From NCBI RefSeq assembly GCF_900659615.1, contig NZ_CAACUY010000003.1, positions 1-64,000 of the forward strand: DNA of 64,000 nt. The letters run 5' to 3'. This document shows positions 16,450-24,554 of the stretch, piece by piece (within the stretch, counting starts at the first letter, position 1; each line of letters starts with the position of its first letter). The notes beneath the pieces were generated by a model. The model did no database searches, was not told where the DNA came from, and saw only the letters and a list, made by a program, of their open reading frames with translations. This stretch comes from Actinomadura fibrosa (GTDB lineage Bacteria > Actinomycetota > Actinomycetes > Streptosporangiales > Streptosporangiaceae). The position numbers and the translations under genes were made by a program.

Positions 16450-16995
16450 ATGCCGCAGGAGCGCACCGAGACCTTCACCACGGCGGACGCGGACGCGCTG
16501 CGCGCCGCGATGGGCAGTTTCCCGACGGGTGTCGCCGTCATCACCAGCGGGACGGGGGCGGACACCCACGCGGTGACCGCGAGCTCGCTCACCTCCGTCT
16601 CGCTGGACCCGCTGCTGGTGCTCATCAGCATCCGCTCGGACGGGAAGATCCGGCACGAGATCGAGAAGGCCGAGGCGTTCACCGTGAACATCCTCAACGC
16701 CGGCCAGGAGCATCTCGCCCGGGAGTTCGCGCGCAGGGACCGGCCGGAGGGCGAGGCGGCGCTGCGCCGGATCGGCCGGCTCACCGGGCCCGCCGGCGGG
16801 GCGCTCGTGCCCGGCGCGGTCGCGGGCCTGGAGTGCACGCTGGAGACCCGGTACGTCGGCGGCGACCACGTCATCTTCCTCGGCCGGGTCCACGCGATCC
16901 ACACGGCCGGGATCGACGACCGGCCGCTGGTGTCCTACCACGGGGAGTTCGCGTCCGTCACCACGGAGCCGCGGCCCGGGGTCTACCTCGGCTGA
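16450..16995 (+). CDS. Flavin reductase-like FMN-binding protein
   Basis: 181 residues with the split-barrel flavin reductase fold: FPTGVAVITS, AVTASSLTSVSLDPLLVLISI, FTVNILNAGQEHLAREFA and the C-terminal LVSYHGEFASV. These proteins supply FMNH2/FADH2 to two-component monooxygenases or act as flavin-dependent reductases. The start is fixed by GGGGAGG 6 bases upstream of the ATG. It is the first gene of a three-gene unit with the kinase that follows (16 bases apart). No partner monooxygenase is visible nearby. Confidence 0.88.
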   Translation: MPQERTETFTTADADALRAAMGSFPTGVAVITSGTGADTHAVTASSLTSVSLDPLLVLISIRSDGKIRHEIEKAEAFTVNILNAGQEHLAREFARRDRPEGEAALRRIGRLTGPAGGALVPGAVAGLECTLETRYVGGDHVIFLGRVHAIHTAGIDDRPLVSYHGEFASVTTEPRPGVYLG

Positions 16996-17011
16996 GAGCG
17001 CTGGAGGACAG

Positions 17012-18607
17012 GTGGAACCGTCAACGGGCGCGGCGGAGCTGGTGCGGGAGCTGCGCGAGGTGGAGCTGTTCGCCCACCTCCCGGCCGGGCAGCTGGACTG
17101 GATCGCCGAGGTCGCCGAGGTCCGCGAGCTCGCGGACGGGACCGTCCTCATCGAGGACGGCGCGGTGACGACGCACCTGTACGTGCTGCTCGCCGGGGAG
17201 CTCGCCGTCACCAAGCGCATCGACGGGCACGAGGTGGTCTTCACCCGCCACACGGTTCCCGCGCCCGCCGAGCCCGAGGGCGGCAAGCCCGCCGCCGCGC
17301 ACCAGTTCACCGGCGAGCTCCAGCTCCTGACCGACGGCGTCAACATCGCCGCCGTCACCGTCGTGGGCGGGGCCCGGGTCCTCGCGCTCGGCAGGGACGC
17401 GTTCTTCGAGCTCGTCGCCCGCTGCCCGTCCGTGGCGCGGGTGATGCTGCCGGTGATGGCCTGGCGCATCCGCGAGTCGGAGGTGCGCGCGCGGAGCCAG
17501 GTGACCGCGGCCGCGCTCAGCGACCTGGCGGCGGGCATCGCGCACGAGCTGAACAACCCTACGGCGGTGGTGGCGCGGATCGCCGCCGAGCTCGGCCACC
17601 GCCTGGACCGGCTGACCCGCACCGCGTACCGGTGGGCGGAGTCCACCGGTCCGGCGGAGCGCGCGGCGCTCGACGGTCTGCTGGCGGACCTGGAGCTCGC
17701 CGCAGCGCCCGACACAGCGCCCGACACAGCGCCCGCCGCGGCGTTCGACACAGCACCCGCCGCGGCGTCCGGTGGAGCGTTCGGCGGAGCGCCGGGCGCC
17801 GACCCGCTGGAGACGGCGGAGCTCGCCGACGAGCTGCTGGACTGGATGAGCGGGCAGGGCGCTCCCGCCGCGGTCGCGCTGTCCACCGCCCTCGCCGAGC
17901 GCGGCGTCCGCCCGGACCGGCTGGCGGACGGCCTCGGACGGGTCGGCGGCGCCGCCGCGCTCGACCACCTGTGCGTGCTGCTGGACGTCCGGGAGCTCGT
18001 CGCCGAGCTCCGCGCCGCCGCGCCCCGCATCTCCGCGCTCGTCGGCCAGGTGCGCTCCTACACGCACCTGGACCGCGCCCCCGAGCAGGACCTCGACGTG
18101 ACCGAGGGCATCGAGGCGGCGCTCGCGATGCTGCGGCCGCGGCTCGCCGGGATCGGCGTCGACCGCCGCTACGCGACCGGCGTGCCGCGGGTGTGGGGGT
18201 ATCCCTCGGAGCTGAACCAGGTGTGGAGCGAGCTGATCGGCGCGGCGGCCGACGCCGCCGGCCCGGCCGGCACGCTGACCCTGGAGGTCGGCCGGGAGGA
18301 CGGCCGGGTCGCCGTCGAGATCCGCGGCACCGGCGGCGCGGGCCCCGGGGACCCGCCGCGCGCGGCGCGCCGGGCCCCCGAGCCGTACTTCACCACCCGG
18401 CAGATCGGCGACGGCTCCGGGTTCGGGCTGCAACTGGCCCACCAGATCGTGACCAGGCGCCACGGCGGGACGGTGTCGATCGCCTCGGCACCGGACGGCC
18501 TGAGGGCGTCGATCCGCCTTCCGGCGCTGCGCCACCCGCCCCGGAGCGTCCCCGACGCCCCCGGGCCTTCCACGGCTTCGTCCGAAGCCCGATCCCAAGG
18601 AGAGTGA
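17012..18607 (+). CDS. Cyclic nucleotide-binding-domain histidine kinase with degenerate ATP-binding motifs
   Basis: 531 residues from a GTG behind CTGGAGGACAG. Residues ~15-150 form a Crp/Fnr-type cyclic-nucleotide-binding domain (FAHLPAGQLDWIAEVAEV, LYVLLAGELAV). A dimerisation helix follows with an H-box, AGIAHELNNP (H178). A flexible insert at about 230-257 is an Ala/Pro/Asp repeat. The C-terminal HATPase domain (360-505) keeps the G2 box (GDGSGFGLQLAHQIV), but the N-box lacks its usual Asn (WSELIGAAADAA) and the G1 Asp motif reads IRGTGGAGPG. It is probably cytoplasmic, with no membrane helix. The likely partner is the receiver-thioredoxin reductase at 19183. Confidence 0.87.
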   Translation: MEPSTGAAELVRELREVELFAHLPAGQLDWIAEVAEVRELADGTVLIEDGAVTTHLYVLLAGELAVTKRIDGHEVVFTRHTVPAPAEPEGGKPAAAHQFTGELQLLTDGVNIAAVTVVGGARVLALGRDAFFELVARCPSVARVMLPVMAWRIRESEVRARSQVTAAALSDLAAGIAHELNNPTAVVARIAAELGHRLDRLTRTAYRWAESTGPAERAALDGLLADLELAAAPDTAPDTAPAAAFDTAPAAASGGAFGGAPGADPLETAELADELLDWMSGQGAPAAVALSTALAERGVRPDRLADGLGRVGGAAALDHLCVLLDVRELVAELRAAAPRISALVGQVRSYTHLDRAPEQDLDVTEGIEAALAMLRPRLAGIGVDRRYATGVPRVWGYPSELNQVWSELIGAAADAAGPAGTLTLEVGREDGRVAVEIRGTGGAGPGDPPRAARRAPEPYFTTRQIGDGSGFGLQLAHQIVTRRHGGTVSIASAPDGLRASIRLPALRHPPRSVPDAPGPSTASSEARSQGE

Positions 18608-18608
18608 C

Positions 18609-18950
18609 ATGGCCTCACCGACCACCGGTTCCGCGCACACCGTCTGGACCCGGCAGATCGACGCGCTGTCGTCGGGCGACCTCGACGAGCTGATGAAGAA
18701 CTACAGGAGCGACGCGGTCCTCGTCCGCTTCGACCAGACCGAGGAGGGGATCGAGGCGATCCGGGAGGGCTTCGAGGCGTACCTGGCCCTGACCCCGGAG
18801 GTCATCGAGGTGCTGGACTTCGTGGAGTCCGACGACGTCATCTTCTACCGCGCGACCATGAGGCTCGGCGGGCAGGTCGAGACCACCTTCGGGACGCTGG
18901 TCCTGCGGGACGGGCTCATCTGGCGGCAGACCGCGGGCGTGCAGGTCTGA
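18609..18950 (+). CDS. NTF2-like/SnoaL-like small protein, copy A
   Basis: A 113-residue cone-shaped alpha+beta barrel protein of the nuclear transport factor 2-like superfamily: WTRQIDALSSGDLDELMKNY, the hydrophobic strands DDVIFYRATMRLGGQVE, and a C-terminal RDGLIWRQTAGVQ strand. Members bind or isomerise small hydrophobic ligands. It starts one base after the kinase stop codon, so it is translationally coupled. It is followed by a hairpin terminator. Confidence 0.85.
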   Translation: MASPTTGSAHTVWTRQIDALSSGDLDELMKNYRSDAVLVRFDQTEEGIEAIREGFEAYLALTPEVIEVLDFVESDDVIFYRATMRLGGQVETTFGTLVLRDGLIWRQTAGVQV

Positions 18951-18974
18951 CGGGCCCGGTTTCCGCCGGGCCCG
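18951..18974 (+). terminator. Terminator of the flavin reductase-kinase-NTF2 unit
   Basis: CGGGCCCGG (18951-18959), loop TTTCCG, CCGGGCCCG (18966-18974), immediately after the stop codon. Confidence 0.65.
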
Positions 18975-19043
18975 GGTCAGGGAGGGCAGAGGGCCGGGCG
19001 GAGGGAGCGCGCCCAGGGGGAGGGACTGGGCCAGGGGGGATCA

Positions 19044-19077
19044 GGGCCGGCGAGTGCGAGGGCGCACTCGCCGGCCC
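19044..19077. terminator. Second, longer hairpin before the convergent gene
   Basis: A perfect 15-bp stem, GGGCCGGCGAGTGCG (19044-19058) with 19063-19077, and a 4-base loop. It probably terminates the leftward receiver-reductase gene, with the repeat tract in between. Confidence 0.65.
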
Positions 19078-19200
19078 GCTTGGCTCAGCGGCCCGCTTTG
19101 CTCGGCGGCCGGTCCGCTTGCTCAGCGGCCGGCCCGCTTGGCTCAGCCGACACCCCGCTTGCTCGGCGGACGGCCCGCTCGCTCAGCGGACGGCCCGCCG
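19073..19200. repeat. Degenerate 17-21-base tandem repeats
   Basis: About six and a half copies of a unit close to CGGCCCGCTTGGCTCAG, with variants that add CCGG or change GG to GA. The tract begins in the arm of the 19044-19077 hairpin and its last copies enter the C-terminal codons of the receiver-reductase gene. Confidence 0.75.
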
Positions 19201-20883
19201 CCCCCGGCCGCCGGGCGGGGACGGCGGCGCGGACGCGGGCGCGGGCGTGCCCGTGAGGTAGCCGTGGATCAGCGAGACCGACATCGCGCCCTCCCCGACG
19301 CTCGCGGCGACGCGCTTCACCGAGCGGGACCGCACGTCCCCCGCGGCGAAGACGCCGGGGACGCTCGTCTCCAGCAGGGCCGGGCGCCGCGCGCCCGGCG
19401 CGTCCGGCACGTCGGGGCCGGTGCGCACGAACCCGTTCGGGTCGCGGGCCACGACGCCGTCGAGCCAGCCGGTGCGGGGCCGCGCCCCGATGAAGGCGAA
19501 GACGAACCCGGCGGGCTCGGCGGCGACCCGGCCGGTGCGGTCGTCGCGCAGCAGGACCTGCTCCAGCCGGCGGCCGCCGCGGAACCGCACGATGCGGGTG
19601 CGCGTCCGCACCTCGATCACGGGGGTGCGGCGGATCTCGTTGACCAGGTAGCGGGACATGCCCGCCTCCAGCGAGTCCGCCCGCACCACGAGGGTCACCT
19701 TCGCGGCGTACTTCGCGAAGTGGACCGCGGCCTGCCCGGCGGAGTTCGCGCCGCCGACGACGAGCACCTCCTGCGCCACGCACGACTCGGACTCGGCGAC
19801 GGCCGCGCCGTAGTAGAGCCCGGAGCCGTCGAAGCGGTCCGCGCCCGGCACGTCCAGCTTGTTGTAGGAGACGCCGGTCGCCAGCAGCACCGCCTCCGCG
19901 CTGACCTCCGCCCCGTCCGCCAGCGTGACGATCCGCGCCGAGCCCTCGCCGCGCAGCGCCACGGCGCGCACGGGGTACAGCAGCTCGGCGCCGAACCGGC
20001 GGGCCTGGATCACCGCGCGCCGCGCGAGGTCGGTGCCCGACAGGCCCGCGGGGAACCCCAGGTAGTTCTCGATGAGGCTGGACGTGCCGGCCTGCCCGCC
20101 GGGCACGTCGGCGTCCAGGAGCAGGGTGGACAGGCCCTCCGAGGCCCCGTAGACGCCGGCGGCGAGGCCCGCCGGGCCGGCGCCGACGACCACCAGGTCG
20201 TAGTGCGGCCGGTTCGCCGCCGCGCCGATCCCGAGCCGCGCGGCCAGCTCGCCGCTCGTCGGCGCGCTGAGCGCCTCGCCGTCCGGGAACAGCACCAGCG
20301 GCAGCTCGGCGTCGGCGTGCTCGTCGGCCAGCCGGGCCCCCTCGGCGCTGGTCTCCACGTTGAGGAAGCGGAACGGCCGGGAGGTGCGGGCGAGGAAGTC
20401 GCGGAGCGCGTGCGCGGCCGGGGAGGGGAACACGTCGACGACGGTGACGCCGCCGTAGTCGCCGGCCGGGCGGCCGGCCCGCCAGTCCGACAGCAGGTCG
20501 TCCAGGACGGGGTACAGGCGCTCCTGCGGCGGGTCCCACGGCTTGGTCAGGTAGTGGTCGAGCCGGACGCGGTTGATGGCGGTCACGGCCGCGTCGGCGT
20601 CGGCGTAGCCGGTGAGCAGGACCCGCTTGGCGTCGGGGAAGCGGCCCGCGGCCTCCAGCAGGAACTCCAGCCCGGTCATGCCGGGCATCCGCTGGTCGAC
20701 CAGGAACAGGGCCGGCTCGTGGTCCTTGGCCGCCAGCCCGTCCAGGGTCGCCAGCGCGTCCCGGCCGGACGCGGCGGCGAGGACCCGGTAGTCGGCGGTG
20801 TACCGGTCGAGCAGGTCGCGGCGGACGGCCCGCAGCACCTGCGGGTCGTCGTCCACGACCAGGATCACCGGCTTCATCGGCAT
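19183..20883 (-). CDS. Response-regulator receiver fused to a thioredoxin reductase-like flavoprotein
   Basis: 566 residues from an ATG behind GGAGGG. Residues 4-130 are a CheY-like receiver with D11-D13, phosphoacceptor D63 (FLVDQRMPG) and a Lys in YLTKPW. After a linker region (~135-220, possibly thioredoxin-like) comes a two-dinucleotide-fold flavoprotein: FAD motif VVVGAGPAGLAAGVYGASEG, NADPH motif VLVVGGANSAGQAAVHFAKYA, and the C-terminal GVFAAGDVRSRSVKRVAASVGEGA. The CxxC redox pair of true thioredoxin reductases is absent; only one Cys lies near that site (ESESCVAQE). It faces the cyclic-nucleotide-domain kinase convergently and is probably its phosphorylation partner, linking a signal to flavin or NADPH redox state. 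Confidence 0.9.
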   Translation of the reverse strand: MPMKPVILVVDDDPQVLRAVRRDLLDRYTADYRVLAAASGRDALATLDGLAAKDHEPALFLVDQRMPGMTGLEFLLEAAGRFPDAKRVLLTGYADADAAVTAINRVRLDHYLTKPWDPPQERLYPVLDDLLSDWRAGRPAGDYGGVTVVDVFPSPAAHALRDFLARTSRPFRFLNVETSAEGARLADEHADAELPLVLFPDGEALSAPTSGELAARLGIGAAANRPHYDLVVVGAGPAGLAAGVYGASEGLSTLLLDADVPGGQAGTSSLIENYLGFPAGLSGTDLARRAVIQARRFGAELLYPVRAVALRGEGSARIVTLADGAEVSAEAVLLATGVSYNKLDVPGADRFDGSGLYYGAAVAESESCVAQEVLVVGGANSAGQAAVHFAKYAAKVTLVVRADSLEAGMSRYLVNEIRRTPVIEVRTRTRIVRFRGGRRLEQVLLRDDRTGRVAAEPAGFVFAFIGARPRTGWLDGVVARDPNGFVRTGPDVPDAPGARRPALLETSVPGVFAAGDVRSRSVKRVAASVGEGAMSVSLIHGYLTGTPAPASAPPSPPGGRGRRAVR

Positions 20884-20946
20884 CCCTCCGTCTCCCGCGC
20901 CTCCCCGGCGGCCGTCGCGGCCTCCCGGATGCGCGGCGAAAGGCAC

Positions 20947-20952
20947 ATATTA
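20947..20952 (-). promoter_or_regulatory. -10 box for the receiver-reductase gene
   Basis: TAATAT on the minus strand, 64 bases before the ATG. No clear -35. The remaining divergent spacer up to 21178 contains a short inverted repeat ATTCG-N6-CGAAT at 21079-21094 and nothing else I can support. Confidence 0.45.
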
Positions 20953-21178
20953 GGAGTCCGGCGTTTTCCCGGCGCGCCGAGATGACGAAGTACGGGAACG
21001 AATTCGGCCGTTTGCCGGATGCGGCCGGACGGGTCCCGCGAACTTGATGGAGTTTCCCGGAAGTGACGCAGTAGCGGCATTCGCCTGGACGAATCGGCGC
21101 CCGCCCTATGACCATCGATCCATCGCCAACCGCCGCCGCGGTTGAGTGACAGGGATCGGCGAACCGGGGAGTGCGCCA

Positions 21179-22003
21179 ATGTCCAGAACTGTCCTCGTCG
21201 TTCTGTCCGAGCACGGGTATTGGGGAGAGGAGTTGCTCGGTCCGCTGACCGAGTTCGACGCCAGCGGATACGACGTCACTTTCGTGACACCGACCGGAAA
21301 ACGGCCGCGGGCGCTGCCGCCCAGCCTCGACCCGTCCTATGTCGACCCGCCGCTGGGCCGCTCGGTCACCACCGAGGAGGTCGCGCGGCTGGCCCGCGCG
21401 CTGGACGAGTCGAACCGGCTCGACAGCCCCCTCGACCTGGAGCAGTGGGTGCCGGAGCGGCCCTACATGAGCGACCCCGGGTACCTGGCCCGGCTGGAGT
21501 CCTACCACCGGCGGATCGAGCTGCTCGCCTCCGACATCGAGCGCTACGACGCGATCCTCATCGTCGGCGGCAGCGGCCCCATCGTGGACCTGGCCAACAA
21601 CGAGCGCGTCCACGAGCTCATCCTGGCGTTCCTGCGGGCCGGCAAGCCCATCGCCGCCGAGTGCTACGGCGTGGCGTGCCTGGCGTTCGCCCGCGAGCTC
21701 GGCGACCGCGCGAGCATCATCGCCGGCAAGCACGTCACCGGCCACCCGAAGGAGTACGACTACAAGGACGGCACCGGGTTCCTCGGCACCGACTTCAACA
21801 TGGGCCCGCCGCCCTACCCGCTGGAGTACATCCTGCGGGACGCGACCGGGCCGAACGGCGCCTACCACGGCAACGTCGGCAAGCCCCTGTCGGTGATCGT
21901 GGACCACCCGTTCGTCACGGGCCGCTCCACGCCCGACTCCTTCCTCACCGGCCGCAAGCTCGTGGAGATGCTCGACCACGGCCTCGTCCGGTACGGCTGG
22001 TGA
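21179..22003 (+). CDS. DJ-1/PfpI superfamily protein (Hsp31-like size), copy 1
   Basis: 274 residues from an ATG behind GGGGAG. The flavodoxin-like fold begins VLVVLSEHGYWGEELLGPL and has the nucleophile elbow PIAAECYGVACLAF, with Cys as the expected catalytic residue. The size and the HPKEYDYKDGTGFLG insertion resemble the Hsp31/glyoxalase III branch, which handles methylglyoxal-type carbonyls or acts as a holdase; which one applies is not visible. It is the first gene of the long rightward cluster, and its stop overlaps the next start (GTGA). Confidence 0.87.
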   Translation: MSRTVLVVLSEHGYWGEELLGPLTEFDASGYDVTFVTPTGKRPRALPPSLDPSYVDPPLGRSVTTEEVARLARALDESNRLDSPLDLEQWVPERPYMSDPGYLARLESYHRRIELLASDIERYDAILIVGGSGPIVDLANNERVHELILAFLRAGKPIAAECYGVACLAFARELGDRASIIAGKHVTGHPKEYDYKDGTGFLGTDFNMGPPPYPLEYILRDATGPNGAYHGNVGKPLSVIVDHPFVTGRSTPDSFLTGRKLVEMLDHGLVRYGW

Positions 22004-23637
22004 CCCCCGTGGGCGCCGTGCCGGGCAAGGTCAAGCTCATCGAGCAGTTCGCCGTCGACGGCCTGCGGTACATGTTCGGCAACCCGGGCACCGTGGAGCA
22101 GGGCTTCCTCGACGTCGTCGAGCGGTCCGCCGGACTCGACTACGTCCTGGCGCTCCAGGAGACCGTCGCGGCCGGGATGGCCGACGGCTACGCCCGCGCG
22201 ACGGGCGGGCCCGCGCTGCTCCAGCTCCACACGGGGGTGGGCCTCGGGAACGGCATCGGCATGCTCTACCAGTCGATGCGCGGCCACACCCCGCTGCTCG
22301 TGGTCGCCGGCGAGGCCGGCGTCCGGTACGAGGCGCTGGACGGCCAGATGGCCGCCGACCTGGTCGCCATGGCCCGGCCGGTGACCAAGTACGCCACCCG
22401 GGTCACCGACCCGCGGTCGGTGCTGCGGATCGTCCGCCGCGCGCTGAAGATCGCGATGACGCCGCCGCGCGGCCCGGTGTTCGTGGCGCTGCCGATGGAC
22501 GTGCTGGACGAGCCCAACGACGAGCCGGTGGTCGCCACGTCGGTGCCGTCCACCGATATGGCGCCCGCGCCGGCGACGGCCGCGCGGGCCGCGGCGCTGC
22601 TGGCCGCGGCGGAGCGCCCGCTGATCCTCACCGGCGACGAGATCGCGCTCGCCGGCGCGCAGCCGGAGCTCGTCCGGGTGGCCGAGACGCTGGGCGCCGA
22701 CGTCTGGTCGGTGGACTCCTCCGAGGTGAACATGCCCGCCTCGCACCCGCTGTCGCGGGGGCAGCTCGGGCACATGTTCGGCGCGCGGAGCCGGGCGGTC
22801 GTCGCCGGCGCGGACGCGGTCCTCATCGCCGGGACCTACGTCTTCCCGGAGGTGTTCCCGGAGCTGGACGACCCGTTCGCCGACGGCGCGCGCACCGTCC
22901 ACATCAGCCTGGACCCCTACGAGATCGCCAAGAACTTCCCCGTGGACGTGGGCGTCGTCGCGGACCCGAAGCGGGCGCTGGCGGCCATCGGCGACGTCCT
23001 GGCGGACCGCCTCGCCCCCGACCGCCGGGCCGCGGCCCGGCGGCGGCTCGCCTCCCCGGCGGCTCCGGCGGGCCCGGCGCCCGACCCGCTGCTGGACGAG
23101 TTCTGCCGGGAGCTGGCCCGGCGCGCGGGGGACGACCTGATCGTCTTCGACGAGGCGCTGACGGCCTCGCCGACGCTCACCGCCGCGATCCCGCCCGACC
23201 GGCCCGGCTCCTACTTCGCGACGCGCGGGGGCTCCCTCGGCGTCGGCGGCCCCGGGGCGGTCGGCATCAAGCTGGCCCGGCCGGGCCGGCGGGTCGTCGC
23301 CTTCGTCGGGGACGGCGCCGCCATGTACACCTACCAGGCGCTCTGGACGGCGGCCCGGTACGGCGTCGACGTCACCGTCGTCGTCTGCAACAACGGCCGG
23401 TACCGCCTGCTGGACGACAACATCGAGGCCTACTGGCGGGACCAGGGCGCGGCGCCCCGTCCGGCGCCCTCGTTCTTCGACCTGCGCCGCCCCGAGATCG
23501 ACTTCGCCGGGCTGGCCCGCTCACTGGGCGCCGGGGGCGTCCGCGTGCAGAAGCCGCGGGAGGTGGCGGGCGCGGTCGAGCGGGCGCTCGCGGCTTCGGG
23601 CCCCTTCGTCGTCGACATCGCCACCGGACTGGCCTGA
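22000..23637 (+). CDS. Thiamine diphosphate-dependent enzyme (benzoylformate decarboxylase/acetolactate synthase family)
   Basis: 545 residues. The N-terminal Pyr domain has FGNPGT and the catalytic Glu in LQETVAAGMADGYAR. The central domain binds no obvious FAD motif. The C-terminal PP domain has GDGAAMYTYQALWTAA...CNN (about residue 436 on), the metal-ThDP motif. The sequence pattern is closest to decarboxylases and lyases of 2-oxo acids such as benzoylformate. The GTG at 22000 overlaps the DJ-1 stop; GTGs at 22009 and 22018 are alternatives. A product aldehyde would suit the DJ-1, GMC and molybdo-hydroxylase genes in the same cluster (inference). Confidence 0.9.
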   Translation: MTPVGAVPGKVKLIEQFAVDGLRYMFGNPGTVEQGFLDVVERSAGLDYVLALQETVAAGMADGYARATGGPALLQLHTGVGLGNGIGMLYQSMRGHTPLLVVAGEAGVRYEALDGQMAADLVAMARPVTKYATRVTDPRSVLRIVRRALKIAMTPPRGPVFVALPMDVLDEPNDEPVVATSVPSTDMAPAPATAARAAALLAAAERPLILTGDEIALAGAQPELVRVAETLGADVWSVDSSEVNMPASHPLSRGQLGHMFGARSRAVVAGADAVLIAGTYVFPEVFPELDDPFADGARTVHISLDPYEIAKNFPVDVGVVADPKRALAAIGDVLADRLAPDRRAAARRRLASPAAPAGPAPDPLLDEFCRELARRAGDDLIVFDEALTASPTLTAAIPPDRPGSYFATRGGSLGVGGPGAVGIKLARPGRRVVAFVGDGAAMYTYQALWTAARYGVDVTVVVCNNGRYRLLDDNIEAYWRDQGAAPRPAPSFFDLRRPEIDFAGLARSLGAGGVRVQKPREVAGAVERALAASGPFVVDIATGLA

Positions 23638-23659
23638 CCACGACCCGAGGAGAGAGCAG

Positions 23660-24091
23660 ATGAGTTTCGACATCGAGGCGATCAGGAAGTTCGCCGTGGA
23701 CTGGTACGTCGCCCTCGACCGGCACGTCCCGCTGCGCGACGTGCTGCCGATGCTGGTGGACGAGGGGCTGGAGATGCGGTTCCCCGAGACCACCGCGTAC
23801 GGCCACACCGGCTTCACCGAGTGGTACGACGCGGTCACCCACCGGTTCTTCGACGAGCGGCACGAGGTGACGAAGGTCGACGCGACCGTCAAGGACGACG
23901 AGGCGATGGTCACCGTGCTCGTCAACTGGCAGGCCAAGGTCTGGGACCCGCCGGCGGCCACGAGCACCTGGCTCGGCTTCGACGCCGACCAGACCTGGGT
24001 CGTCGTCCCCGGCGAGGACGGCTCCGGCCTGCGGATCCGCACGTACATCGTCAACGCGCTCACCCCCATGCCGGGGTCCGCCGAGCTCTGA
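23660..24091 (+). CDS. NTF2-like/SnoaL-like small protein, copy B
   Basis: 143 residues with an NTF2-like fold: an N-terminal helix (EAIRKFAVDWYVALDRHVPL), then TGFTEWYDAVTHRFFDERHEV and alternating strands ending in LRIRTYIVNAL. A GAGGAGAGAG ribosome-binding site lies before the ATG. It may bind or rearrange the small molecule handled by the neighbouring enzymes. It has low identity to copies A and C. Confidence 0.82.
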   Translation: MSFDIEAIRKFAVDWYVALDRHVPLRDVLPMLVDEGLEMRFPETTAYGHTGFTEWYDAVTHRFFDERHEVTKVDATVKDDEAMVTVLVNWQAKVWDPPAATSTWLGFDADQTWVVVPGEDGSGLRIRTYIVNALTPMPGSAEL

Positions 24092-24131
24092 GGCGGCCGG
24101 TCCCGTGCGGACCGGCCCGAGAGGACCAGCC

Positions 24132-24503
24132 ATGGACAACCGAGCCGTGCTCGACCGCTACTACGAACTCGCGAACGCGGGCGAATGGGACCGCTGGTGC
24201 GACCTGTTCGCCGCGGACACCGTCCTGGACGAGCAGCTCGCCGGCCGCGTGGAGGGCCGGGAGGTGCTGCGGGAGATGATGACCGGCTTCACCTCGATGT
24301 ACGCGCGGTTCCGGAACACCCCGCTGCACGTCGTCGTCGACGGCGACCAGGCCGCCGTGGTGTCCCGGATCGAGGCGGTCAGCGCCTCGGGCAAGCCGGT
24401 GGACGCGGGCGTCGTCAACTACTTCCGGTTCCGCGGCGGCGAGATCGCCTACATGGCGAACTACCACGACACCGTCCCGTTCCAGGTCATCACGCAGGTC
24501 TGA
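24132..24503 (+). CDS. NTF2-like/SnoaL-like small protein, copy C
   Basis: 123 residues: NRAVLDRYYELANAGEWDRW, VEGREVLREMMTGF and a C-terminal GGEIAYMANYHDTVPF strand pair, as in SnoaL-like polyketide cyclases and limonene-epoxide-hydrolase-like proteins. The Tyr/Asp/His in the last strand could line a pocket. It precedes the GMC gene by about 50 bases, a gap that holds a short GAGCGCGCCG direct repeat and the ribosome-binding site. Confidence 0.83.
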   Translation: MDNRAVLDRYYELANAGEWDRWCDLFAADTVLDEQLAGRVEGREVLREMMTGFTSMYARFRNTPLHVVVDGDQAAVVSRIEAVSASGKPVDAGVVNYFRFRGGEIAYMANYHDTVPFQVITQV

Positions 24504-24554
24504 GCACCGCGGGAGCGCGCCGGAGCGCGCCGGAACACTCGAAGGGAGGACGCG

